From Anaerolineae bacterium (GTDB taxonomy: Bacteria; Chloroflexota; Anaerolineae; B4-G1): 8,156 bases of DNA. The notes beneath the pieces are model-generated. The model saw nothing but the letters and a program-made list of their open reading frames with translations, was not told the origin of the DNA and ran no database searches. Positions 1 through 6,534 of this stretch are shown here, in pieces. The translations under genes and the position numbers were made by a program. The stretch's first letter is position 1. Every line of letters begins with the position of its first letter. The stretch covers positions 1 to 8,156 of the forward strand of contig JALWUZ010000101.1 in NCBI GenBank assembly GCA_027079895.1, in the 5' to 3' direction.

Positions 1-612
1 CAAGTAGGTGATGTAGAGGCGCAGGTACTGGATTTCGTCCCGGTACTCGTACCCCCATACTTTGGAAAGCAGGGTCTCGTGGGGCACGACCCAGCCGGCG
101 TTCTGAACCAGGTGGTAGAGCAGGCGGAACTCGGTGGGGCGCAGTTTGATGCGCCGTCCCTCGACGATGACCTCACGGCTGCTCAGGTCAATGCTCAGCC
201 GGTCGTCCACGCGGATGATCCGCTCCTGGGTGTCCAGGGGGCCCTGGGTGCGTCGGAGCACGGCCTTGATGCGGCTGGCCAGTTCCCGTGCGCTGAAGGG
301 TTTGGTGACGTAGTCGTCGGCCCCCAGTTCCAGGCCGCGCACTTTGTCGTCCTCGTCGGCCTGGACGGTGAGCATGATGACCGGCACGCTGGAGGTTTCG
401 CGCAGCATCTTCAGGGTCTCGAAGCCGTCCAGTTCCGGCATCATCACGTCGAGGAGCACCAGGTCTGGCAGGTACTTGCGCACTTTTTCCAGGGCCTCCA
501 GGCCGTTGTGTGCCTCGATGACCCGGTAGCCTTCCAGTTCCAGGTTCATGCGGATGAAGCGGGTCATCCGGGGTTCGTCGTCCACGACGAGGATCAGGTG
601 GGAAGCCGGCAT
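1..612 (-). CDS. OmpR/PhoB-family response regulator (C-terminus beyond window)
   Basis: This is a DNA-binding response regulator: a histidine kinase would phosphorylate its receiver domain and so change transcription of target promoters. The 204 visible residues read openly to the window edge. The receiver spans about 5-120, with acidic pocket D11-D12, phospho-acceptor D55 in LLDVMMPELDG, T82 and K104 in YVTKPF, all intact. The winged-helix domain starts near 130 (IKLRPTEFRLLYHL, then LLSKVWGYEYRDE). The last visible residues belong to the recognition helix, so roughly 25-35 residues (the wing) lie outside. The ATG at 612 is preceded by a GAGG Shine-Dalgarno about 8 nt upstream and sits 15 nt after the stop of the 79-residue gene, so it is the fifth gene of the kinase operon. 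No sensor histidine kinase is visible; one could follow beyond position 1. Family assignment is secure, target unknown. Confidence 0.95.
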   Translation of the reverse strand, partial: MPASHLILVVDDEPRMTRFIRMNLELEGYRVIEAHNGLEALEKVRKYLPDLVLLDVMMPELDGFETLKMLRETSSVPVIMLTVQADEDDKVRGLELGADDYVTKPFSARELASRIKAVLRRTQGPLDTQERIIRVDDRLSIDLSSREVIVEGRRIKLRPTEFRLLYHLVQNAGWVVPHETLLSKVWGYEYRDEIQYLRLYITYL

Positions 613-627
613 AGGCGTCTGCCTCGG

Positions 628-867
628 TCACTCACGGACGAAGGTGATGACCTCTTCTTCCTCTTCGCCGCCCAGGACTTCCACGCAGTGGATGCGCGTC
701 CAGGGGTAGATGACCGTGTCGGTCTCCGGCAGGACGTAGGAGACGTTGCGGCCGTCCCGGTAGTGTACGTTGCTGACGATGATCACTTGATCGGAGGGGT
801 CGGGCAACTTCTCGATTTCCCCGACGATGGATTCCTCGTTTAGCACGTGGATCAGCACGGTAGGCAT
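628..867 (-). CDS. 79-residue beta-rich protein with acidic tail, possibly Sm-like
   Basis: I do not recognise the family with certainty. The protein has no signal peptide or membrane segment and is probably cytoplasmic. It reads as alternating beta strands: MPTVLIHVL, ESIVGEIEKL, DQVIIVSNVHYRDG, NVSYVLP, DTVIYPWTRIHCVEVL. A run of five glutamates (GGEEEEEV) follows near the C-terminus. The strand order, with a GEI motif early and a hydrophobic strand ending in a turn then a final I-x-x-V-E-V strand, resembles a short Sm/LSm barrel; this is inference from pattern only. An AGGAGG Shine-Dalgarno overlaps the stop codon of the upstream FHA gene, and the ATG follows it closely, so translation should be coupled. 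Its conserved position between the FHA gene and the response regulator suggests a role in the same pathway, perhaps as an oligomeric scaffold or small adaptor. It is a convincing gene of unknown function. Confidence 0.85.
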   Translation of the reverse strand: MPTVLIHVLNEESIVGEIEKLPDPSDQVIIVSNVHYRDGRNVSYVLPETDTVIYPWTRIHCVEVLGGEEEEEVITFVRE

Positions 868-872
868 AGCGT

Positions 873-878
873 CCTCCT
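873..878 (-). promoter_or_regulatory. Strong Shine-Dalgarno overlapping a stop codon
   Basis: On the minus strand the sequence reads CAATAGGAGGACGCTATG. The TAG stop of the FHA gene shares bases with a full AGGAGG ribosome binding site placed 5 nt before the ATG of the 79-residue gene. This arrangement implies that ribosomes finishing the FHA reading frame re-initiate on the next gene. It also fixes the start of the small protein at 867. Confidence 0.85.
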
Positions 879-1404
879 ATTGAGCATCACTGGGGTTTTC
901 GATGATCACTTTCAGCAGGATGTGGCCCAGTTGGAGTTCGTCCCCGTTCTTGAGCACGTGGGGCAGGTAGGGGGTCAGCCGTTGTCCGTTTAGAAATGTC
1001 CCGTTTGCGCTGCCTACGTCCTCGACCAGGTAGGTGGAGCCCCGCTGGTGTATCTTGCAGTGGTGACGGGAGACGCCGCTTTCCAGTCCCCCGTCCGAGG
1101 TCAGGTCGAGGTCGGGGAAAATGCCGTGTGCGGCATCGAGCCGCCCGATGTGAATTTCGGGGGTGGATGGTAGTTGGATTATCCGTCCGGTGGAGACGAC
1201 TTCGATGCGCAACGGCGCGGGAGGGGTTTCCCCCCGTCCCTGGGCCGGCTCGCTGGCCCAGGGGTTGGCCCGTGAGATGGGGAGTTCTTCCTCCGGCAGG
1301 GGCTCGGTCCGCAACGGGCCGCCGGTCGGCAGGTAGACCCCGCACTCGCTGCAAAACAGGGTGCCGGGCCGGTGTTTCCGTCCGCAAGATGGACATTCAA
1401 TCAT
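877..1404 (-). CDS. Zinc-ribbon plus FHA domain phosphothreonine-binding protein
   Basis: FHA domains bind phosphothreonine peptides, so this 175-residue protein is the likely reader of the neighbouring kinase. The N-terminus is a zinc ribbon with four cysteines, C4-P-S-C7 and C18-S-E-C21. A proline-rich flexible linker follows (about 27-65). The FHA domain covers about 66-168 and keeps the usual binding residues: G87-R88, S112-R113-H114 and GSANGT at 131-136 followed by N139, so ligand binding should be intact. No membrane segment is present; it is cytoplasmic. The ATG at 1404 lies inside the end of the J-VWA gene (8-nt overlap, ATGATTGA), with GGAGA upstream. Zinc-ribbon/FHA proteins encoded beside Ser/Thr kinases are a familiar bacterial arrangement; the partner here is inferred from gene order. 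Confidence 0.95.
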   Translation of the reverse strand: MIECPSCGRKHRPGTLFCSECGVYLPTGGPLRTEPLPEEELPISRANPWASEPAQGRGETPPAPLRIEVVSTGRIIQLPSTPEIHIGRLDAAHGIFPDLDLTSDGGLESGVSRHHCKIHQRGSTYLVEDVGSANGTFLNGQRLTPYLPHVLKNGDELQLGHILLKVIIENPSDAQ

Positions 1405-2893
1405 AGGACTTTCTCCGTGGGGCGATGGTCAGGCTGCGCGTGCCGTACTTGAGTTCTTTGCGCCCTTTGGGAGTGGAGATGCCGCTCCGTGCGATGCGGC
1501 CGGCCTCTAGCATGGCCGAGCGGGCCAGTTGGGATTCGCCCAGGTCGAACAGGCGGGTAGCGATGCGCTCCAATTGGCGTGTGGCCTCCTTGACCTTGCC
1601 CCTTTCCAAGGACTCCCAGGCGTGTTCCTGCATGCGGTAGATGGTGATTTTGCTCAGCGTTCCCAAGATGGCCGCCGGTACCGGCTGAGGGGTCGGTTCG
1701 CCGGGGACGAAGGAGAGGACGATGTCCCGCCAGATCCTCTCGCGGCGGTTCCCCTGAGCCGATATTTCGGCGTTGAGTTCCAGACGGAGCAGGCGGTGTT
1801 CTCCCGGCGGTTTCTGGGCCACTCCCACTTCCAACATCAGCGAAAGCGGGGCATCGGTCTGCAACGCGCCCAGGGAGATGGTGCCGTTGGTAACGGTCAA
1901 TCGTTCCAGGTGCGGCAGGGCGCGGAAGGCGTTTTCCACCTGCACGCCCTCAGAGCAGTGAAGGGTGAGTTCCAATCCCTGGGCGAAGACTGTGCCCAAG
2001 CCGCGCACTCGTTGTTGCAACAGGGTGCGCACCTGTCCCGGCGAGGCGATGTAGGCGGAGACGCCGCCGCTCTGGTTGGCGATCTGGTCGAGCAGTTCGT
2101 CGTTCCAATCCTCGCCGATCCCCATCGCCGAGATGCCGATGCGCTGGCTGCCGGCCAGACGGGCTACCGCCAGGCAGTCCTCCTCGTCGCCGTAGGTCTG
2201 GCCGTCGGTGAGGAGGATGAGGTGGTTGACGACCTGGGGGCTGCGATGTTTTTCGATCTCCGCCAGGCCGGCCTGCAAGCCGCGCAGGATTTCCGTGCCG
2301 CCGTTGGCGATGATGCTGGATATTTTGGCTTTGGTGTGGATGCGGTTGGTGAGCGGTCGGGCCGGGATGACCACCTCCGCGCGGTCGTTGAACGTGACCA
2401 CTCCCAGGATGTCAGAGTCGTCCAGTTCGTCAATGATCTGGTGGGCTGCCCGTTTGACGTGTTCCAGCCGTGCTCCCTGCATGGAGGTGCTGTTGTCAAT
2501 CACCAGGCAGAGGTTGAGCGGCAGTCGCTCTCCTTTGCTGCCCGCTGCCGGGCGAATCTCCACCAGGACGTAGAAGACCTGGGATTCGTACTGGGCGCTG
2601 AGTTGCGTCTGGCTGAGTTGGATGTCCCAGGCGATAGCCGCCTGTTCGCCGATGCCCATCTTGGCCAAGCGGCGGTCGTAGGCCCGCCGCCGGGCCGGGT
2701 CGCTCAGGACGGCGTAGGCAGCCTGCACTTCGTGGAACAAGGTAGTGGGGACGTTCTCGGTGCGGCTGTCGGGGTGGTAACGGCGGGCCAGTGTGCGGTA
2801 GGCCTGCTTGATTTCCTCTTCTGTGGCCGACTGAGGTACCCCCAGGATGGCGTAGTAGTCTTTGTCTTCTACCTGTGCGTTCATATCTCTCAC
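1397..2893 (-). CDS. J-domain (DnaJ-like) fused to von Willebrand factor A domain
   Basis: This 498-residue protein joins a chaperone co-factor module to a metal-binding interaction module. The J domain occupies about 11-76 and holds the essential H40-P41-D42 tripeptide, so it should stimulate the ATPase of a DnaK/Hsp70. The VWA domain covers about 123-300, with a full MIDAS site: D133-N-S135-T-S137, T200 in GGTEIL and D230 in LLTDGQ. After it comes a beta-rich region (about 310-410) and a helical segment (about 418-470), ending in a basic tail (KGRKELKYG). There is no signal peptide or membrane helix. The GTG at 2893 overlaps the kinase stop by 4 nt (GTGA). The alternative is the ATG at 2884, three codons later; neither has a strong ribosome site. 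G/N-rich and zinc-finger parts of a true DnaJ are absent, so this is an adaptor rather than a housekeeping chaperone. Its precise substrate is unknown. Confidence 0.93.
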   Translation of the reverse strand: MRDMNAQVEDKDYYAILGVPQSATEEEIKQAYRTLARRYHPDSRTENVPTTLFHEVQAAYAVLSDPARRRAYDRRLAKMGIGEQAAIAWDIQLSQTQLSAQYESQVFYVLVEIRPAAGSKGERLPLNLCLVIDNSTSMQGARLEHVKRAAHQIIDELDDSDILGVVTFNDRAEVVIPARPLTNRIHTKAKISSIIANGGTEILRGLQAGLAEIEKHRSPQVVNHLILLTDGQTYGDEEDCLAVARLAGSQRIGISAMGIGEDWNDELLDQIANQSGGVSAYIASPGQVRTLLQQRVRGLGTVFAQGLELTLHCSEGVQVENAFRALPHLERLTVTNGTISLGALQTDAPLSLMLEVGVAQKPPGEHRLLRLELNAEISAQGNRRERIWRDIVLSFVPGEPTPQPVPAAILGTLSKITIYRMQEHAWESLERGKVKEATRQLERIATRLFDLGESQLARSAMLEAGRIARSGISTPKGRKELKYGTRSLTIAPRRKSYD

Positions 2894-4881
2894 ATCGGCA
2901 GGGCGTACAGATACCGGTCGTCAGAGCCGATGTAAATCACGTCCCCTTCGATGGTCGGCGAGGAGACGACCGGGCCGTCGGTTTGGAACTTCCAACGCAG
3001 CCCGCCAGTCTGAGCGTCCAAACTGTAAATCACCCCGTTCACTGCCCCGAAGTAGATCGCTCCGTTGGCGACGGCGGGGGAGGAGGTCACTTGGTCGCCG
3101 GCTTCATACCGCCAGACCAGCCGCCCGCTCTCGGCATCCAGGGCGTAGAGGAAACCGTCCGCCGAACCGATGAAGATCAGTTTCCCGTCCTCGCCAATGG
3201 CGGGGGAGGAGACGACCGGCCCGCCGGTGCGGTAACGCCACGCCGTCCAGCCGGAGCGGATGTCCAGGCCGTAGACATACTTGTCCTGGCAGCCGACGTA
3301 GACCATCTCCTCGGTGATGGCCGGGGAGGAGGTGACGCCCCGTCCGGCGCGGAATCGCCACCGGGCTTGCCCGCTGATGTCTATCGCGTAGACCATGCCC
3401 GCCTCGCACCCCACGTAGATCGTGTTCTCCCCGATGGCGGGGGAGGAGCGTACCTGCCCGTCCGCGCCGAACTTCCAGGCGACCCGTCCGCTGTGGACGT
3501 TGACGGCGTACAGGTGATGGTCGTCGGAGCCGAAGAACACGTGATCGAGTGCCCCGCGCGGGGATGACCAGACGCTTCCCTGGGTCGGGCATGTCCAGGA
3601 GATGCGCCCGGTCTTTACGCTGACGGCGTAGAGCAGCCGGTCGGCCGAGCCGAACAGGACGCGCCCCTCGTAGACGCAAGGGGATGAGCCGATGCCGCCC
3701 TCGGTCGCGTACTTCCACAGGAAGCGGCCCTTCTCGGCGTCAATGGCGTAGAGGTTGTTGTCGTAAGAGCCGACGTAGACGACTCCTTCGTGTACCGCCG
3801 GAGTGGAGCGCACCGCGTCCTCGCAACGGAATCGCCACAGAGCCATGATGTCGCCGCTGGTGAAGGCGGTGGTGCCGAAGGCCGTCGTCCCGCCGGCCCC
3901 CCGCGCGACCGGCAGGCTCATCAACGCCCGCTGCATCTCCTCGGCGGAGCCGAACCGCTTGTTGATGTCGTACTCCAACGCGCGGTTGATGATCTCGGTC
4001 AACTCCCGCGAGACGGTCGGGTTGGTCTTGTGGATTGGCCGCTCGTGGAAGGAGAACGGCGGTTCCAGGCGTGGGTCCTGCTTGCTAAGGAGGTGGTGCA
4101 TCGTCGCCCCCAGAGCGTAGATGTCCACCCTGGGCTCCGCAATCCCGCGATACTGCTCCGGCGGCGTGTACCCCTCCGTACCGATCATCGTCCCTTTCTG
4201 CCCGCTCTGGAATATGCGGGCGATGCCGAAGTCCACCAGGCGGATGTGGCCGCGCTTGTCGAGCATGATGTTGGAGGGCTTGATGTCCCGGAAGACGATC
4301 GGTTGGGGTTCGTGGCTGTGGAGGTAACTCAGCACGTCGCACACCTGAATAGCCCAGTTGACCACCAGGGCTTCCGGCAGGAAACCCTCGGTTTCGTTCA
4401 GGATGTCCTCGAGGGTCTTGCCGTCCACGTGTTCCAAAATCAGGTAGTAGCGGTCCCCCTCGCTGAAGAAGTCGTACACCTGGATGATACCGGGGTGACT
4501 GAGGGAGGCCAGGATGTTGGCCTCGCGCTCGAAGTTGCGCCGGATCATCTCCCGCACCTGTGGGTCGTTGGCGGTGTTGAGCATCTCTTTGGCGACGCAC
4601 AGCCGGACGACTTTGGTAAACCGCAGGTCTTGGACTTTGTAGACGGTGCTCATCCCGCCGACGGCCATCAGCCCCAGGACGCGGTACCGCTGTTGCAGCA
4701 GATGTCCGTCGGGCAGCCGCCCCTCGACGGCGGAGGAGGGCTGGTCCGGCGGCGTCACGTGCTTGGTCTTTCCCCCCGCTCGACCGGCAGGGGGACGGGG
4801 CGGCTGCGCCGGTCGTGGCCGCTGAGGTGGCTGTCCGCCGGAGGACGGCTGTCGGATGTGATGTGTGTCGAGCGATACCAT
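2890..4881 (-). CDS. Ser/Thr protein kinase with C-terminal PQQ-type beta-propeller
   Basis: This is a Hanks-type kinase of 663 residues. A proline-rich disordered N-terminus (about 1-60) precedes the catalytic domain (about 66-323). Visible key residues are the glycine loop AVGGMS (73-78, with Ala replacing the first Gly), K98, E120, catalytic D199 in FRDIKPSN (Phe in place of the usual His), N204, D217-F-G and GTEGYTPPE at 234-242. It should be active. A Gly/Thr linker (328-344, TTAFGTTAF) leads to eight SSPA...YVGS...LYALD repeats (346-663). The N-terminal strand ALWRF can complete the last blade, giving an eight-bladed propeller. No transmembrane helix lies between the two halves, so the propeller is probably cytoplasmic, unlike sensor kinases with an external domain. 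The propeller may bind a ligand or a protein partner. It is the first gene of the five-gene operon. The ATG at 4881 is supported by the promoter placed just before it and by the lack of a ribosome site. Confidence 0.96.
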   Translation of the reverse strand: MVSLDTHHIRQPSSGGQPPQRPRPAQPPRPPAGRAGGKTKHVTPPDQPSSAVEGRLPDGHLLQQRYRVLGLMAVGGMSTVYKVQDLRFTKVVRLCVAKEMLNTANDPQVREMIRRNFEREANILASLSHPGIIQVYDFFSEGDRYYLILEHVDGKTLEDILNETEGFLPEALVVNWAIQVCDVLSYLHSHEPQPIVFRDIKPSNIMLDKRGHIRLVDFGIARIFQSGQKGTMIGTEGYTPPEQYRGIAEPRVDIYALGATMHHLLSKQDPRLEPPFSFHERPIHKTNPTVSRELTEIINRALEYDINKRFGSAEEMQRALMSLPVARGAGGTTAFGTTAFTSGDIMALWRFRCEDAVRSTPAVHEGVVYVGSYDNNLYAIDAEKGRFLWKYATEGGIGSSPCVYEGRVLFGSADRLLYAVSVKTGRISWTCPTQGSVWSSPRGALDHVFFGSDDHHLYAVNVHSGRVAWKFGADGQVRSSPAIGENTIYVGCEAGMVYAIDISGQARWRFRAGRGVTSSPAITEEMVYVGCQDKYVYGLDIRSGWTAWRYRTGGPVVSSPAIGEDGKLIFIGSADGFLYALDAESGRLVWRYEAGDQVTSSPAVANGAIYFGAVNGVIYSLDAQTGGLRWKFQTDGPVVSSPTIEGDVIYIGSDDRYLYALPM

Positions 4882-4890
4882 AGTGTGTCA

Positions 4891-4919
4891 ATTATAGAGC
4901 CAAATGGCTAAACGCGCAA
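4891..4919 (-). promoter_or_regulatory. Sigma70-type promoter of the kinase operon
   Basis: Read on the minus strand, TTGCGC (4914-4919) and a perfect TATAAT (4891-4896) are separated by 17 bp. Transcription should begin near 4884, only about 3 nt before the kinase ATG, so the mRNA is predicted to be leaderless or nearly so. This agrees with the absence of a Shine-Dalgarno. The spacer contains a small imperfect palindrome, AGCCATTTGGCT (4898-4909), that could be an operator, but it is too short to claim. Confidence 0.75.
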
Positions 4920-4939
4920 AGGATTAAAACGACCGGCGG

Positions 4940-6370
4940 TTACTGGGGGTTGAAGTAGTTGTAGGTCGCCGTGGCGATGTTGGCGATGTAGGGTGCGCTC
5001 TCCTCCCATTCCAGCCACTCCGGGCGGTAGACGTAGATCACCAGCACGAAGTCCCCGCCAGGGCTGAAGATGATGGCGGCGTCGGCGTGCGTATCTCCGG
5101 CGAAGCCGTGCTTGTGGGCGATGCGGGTTCCCACCGGCACTCCGGCCTCGATGAGGCTGTCAATGCGGTCGCCGGTCAGCCATTCGATCATCTGCTGGCA
5201 CTCGTCGGCGGTGAAGTCGTCGGGGTAGGCGACCATCAACGCTCCCCCTCCCTGGCTGCACTGGTAGATCATCTCCAACAGCAGGCCGATGTCCAGGGGT
5301 GTGGTCTGCATGTACGGGTCGGGGTTGGTGGTGATGTCGGTGCGGGAGTTGGCCTGGGTAACGATGGTGAAGAGGCCGTTATCCTCCTCGTCGTAGGGGG
5401 CGACCATGAAGGTGTTGACGAGCCCCAGGTAGTTCATCGAGGTGGTCAAGTTCTCGGCCCCCTGATACCCATCGCCGCCGCCGATGACGTTTTGCAACAG
5501 GAGGTTGGCCTTGAAGTTGCTGCTGGTGACGCCCAGGGTGTCGCTCAGCCAGTCGGACACCTCCGCGCTCAACGGCGGGTCGAGGTAACGGTAGGTCTCT
5601 TCCAGGATGGCGATCTTGAGCACGCTCAGGCCGGCGTAGGCTACCTCGGCGTTGATGCCCAACTCCTCGCCGGTCTGCAAATCCTTGACGAAGATGCCGG
5701 TGACCAGGTCGGCATGCCCGCCGGCGATGGCCCGGAGCAACTCCTCCAGCACGTCCATCGTCAGCGGTGGGGGAGGCGCGGTCTGCACTGTCAGCGTGAC
5801 CTGCTGTTGAGCGGCGGAGAGGAGCGCGGCCCCCACCAGCGGCCGGGAGGCGGTGATGTCCAGCGTGTACCCCGGCTGCCCTGGGCTGATGGTCAACCCG
5901 GTCGGCAGGGGGACCGGCGGCTGTGGCGGCTGGTCGTACTGCTGGGCTACGCGGGTCAGGAAGCCGTCCAGCCGTTCCTCCGAGTACCCGACGGCGACCG
6001 GCACCGCTATGGGCTCCTGGGGTCGCCGCAGGACGTAGGCGATGAAACCGTCGAGGCCGTGCGACTTCGCCAGGGCCGCGTCCAGGTTAGCCGCCGTCGC
6101 GCCGGAATCGAAGTACAGTTCGACGCTGTCGGGCGCGAGGGGCAGGTGCTGCCCCTGGTAGACCACGTCCAACGGGGTGGCGAAAGCCACTTCCAGCGCG
6201 TTGAGGGCCTGCTCGCGGCTCATCCCGCCCACGTCCAGGCCGGCCATCGTCATCCCCTCCGGCAGGACGCGCCCGGCCTGACGGAAACTGGCGTACTGCC
6301 ACGCCAGGAACAGCACGGCGAGGGCCGCGATGATGACTCCCCAGGCGATACACCCGCTTTTACGGCGCAC
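4940..6370 (-). CDS. Membrane-anchored VanW/YoaR-type domain fused to class A beta-lactamase-like serine hydrolase
   Basis: This 476-residue protein is probably held on the outer face of the cytoplasmic membrane by the N-terminal helix at about 8-25 after the basic start MRRK. Residues about 35-195 resemble the YoaR/VanW-associated putative peptidoglycan-binding region (VLPEGMTMAGLDVGGMS, then EQALNAL). A proline-rich hinge follows. The C-terminal domain (about 205-476) has the serine-hydrolase/class A fold motifs: S249-V-L-K252, S283-S-N285 in the SDN position, TTP at 356-358 and K420-H-G422 in the KTG position. I see no clear equivalent of the beta-lactamase general-base ExxLN motif, so a cell-wall or peptide hydrolase role is likelier than antibiotic hydrolysis. 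The start is a GTG at 6370 behind a GGGGAGG ribosome site, following a good promoter. It is unrelated in function to nuoA across the divergent region as far as can be seen. Confidence 0.88.
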   Translation of the reverse strand: MRRKSGCIAWGVIIAALAVLFLAWQYASFRQAGRVLPEGMTMAGLDVGGMSREQALNALEVAFATPLDVVYQGQHLPLAPDSVELYFDSGATAANLDAALAKSHGLDGFIAYVLRRPQEPIAVPVAVGYSEERLDGFLTRVAQQYDQPPQPPVPLPTGLTISPGQPGYTLDITASRPLVGAALLSAAQQQVTLTVQTAPPPPLTMDVLEELLRAIAGGHADLVTGIFVKDLQTGEELGINAEVAYAGLSVLKIAILEETYRYLDPPLSAEVSDWLSDTLGVTSSNFKANLLLQNVIGGGDGYQGAENLTTSMNYLGLVNTFMVAPYDEEDNGLFTIVTQANSRTDITTNPDPYMQTTPLDIGLLLEMIYQCSQGGGALMVAYPDDFTADECQQMIEWLTGDRIDSLIEAGVPVGTRIAHKHGFAGDTHADAAIIFSPGGDFVLVIYVYRPEWLEWEESAPYIANIATATYNYFNPQ

Positions 6371-6398
6371 AGAGCCCCTCCCCAGATGATTACCCGCG

Positions 6399-6426
6399 AT
6401 TATAGCATAGGTGTATAGGCCCGCAA
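6399..6426 (-). promoter_or_regulatory. Sigma70-type promoter of the VanW/beta-lactamase-like gene
   Basis: On the minus strand TTGCGG (6421-6426) and a perfect TATAAT (6399-6404) are 16 bp apart. Transcription should start near 6392 and give a leader of about 22 nt, which contains the GGGGAGG ribosome site before the GTG start. Confidence 0.75.
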
Positions 6427-6462
6427 GTGTGGGGGCACGCGAAGGTTGGAGGTTGCTGGATG

Positions 6463-6483
6463 GGCGATGGCACTGCCATCGCC
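6463..6483. repeat. Perfect 21-bp palindrome in the divergent intergenic region
   Basis: GGCGATGGCA and TGCCATCGCC are perfectly complementary 10-bp arms around a single central C. As RNA it could form a 9-bp stem with a 3-nt loop. It is not followed by a T-run, so it is unlikely to be an intrinsic terminator. It lies about 37 bp upstream of the minus-strand -35 and about 52 bp upstream of the nuoA -35, a natural place for a shared operator or activator site. An alternative is a dispersed REP-like element. Confidence 0.7.
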
Positions 6484-6504
6484 TGCCCCTTGACTGTCAC
6501 AGAT

Positions 6505-6528
6505 ACGCGCGGAGGGAGCGGAGCGCGT
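6505..6528. repeat. Inverted repeat ACGCGC-N12-GCGCGT upstream of the nuoA promoter
   Basis: Two perfect 6-bp half-sites are spaced by 12 bp and end 6 bp before the nuoA -35 hexamer. The spacing fits a dimeric regulator, but short CG-rich arms also arise by chance in DNA of this composition. Confidence 0.35.
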
Positions 6529-6534
6529 CAAAAC

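Noticed and set aside
188..631. Out-of-frame reading frame inside the response regulator gene
   Set aside because: Its translation is low-complexity, rich in R, G, P and H, and the regulator frame from 612 carries every receiver motif.
1529..2935. Long open frames antisense to the real genes, here and at 79-843, 3790-4911, 5087-6418, and a same-strand overlapping frame at 6411-7961
   Set aside because: Their translations lack recognisable domains and show compositional bias typical of shadow frames in GC-rich DNA; the overlapping genes carry clear family motifs.
2950..3840. Recurring GGGGGAGGAG DNA repeats
   Set aside because: They encode the repeated SSPA motif of the propeller blades and need no separate DNA-level explanation.
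4923..4942. Possible intrinsic terminator after the VanW/beta-lactamase-like gene
   Set aside because: On the minus strand ACCGCCGGT followed by CGTTTTAAT gives only a 3-bp stem, too weak to call.
6490..6495. TTGACT as an additional -35 element
   Set aside because: No -10-like hexamer stands 16-18 bp downstream; the sequence there is GC-rich.
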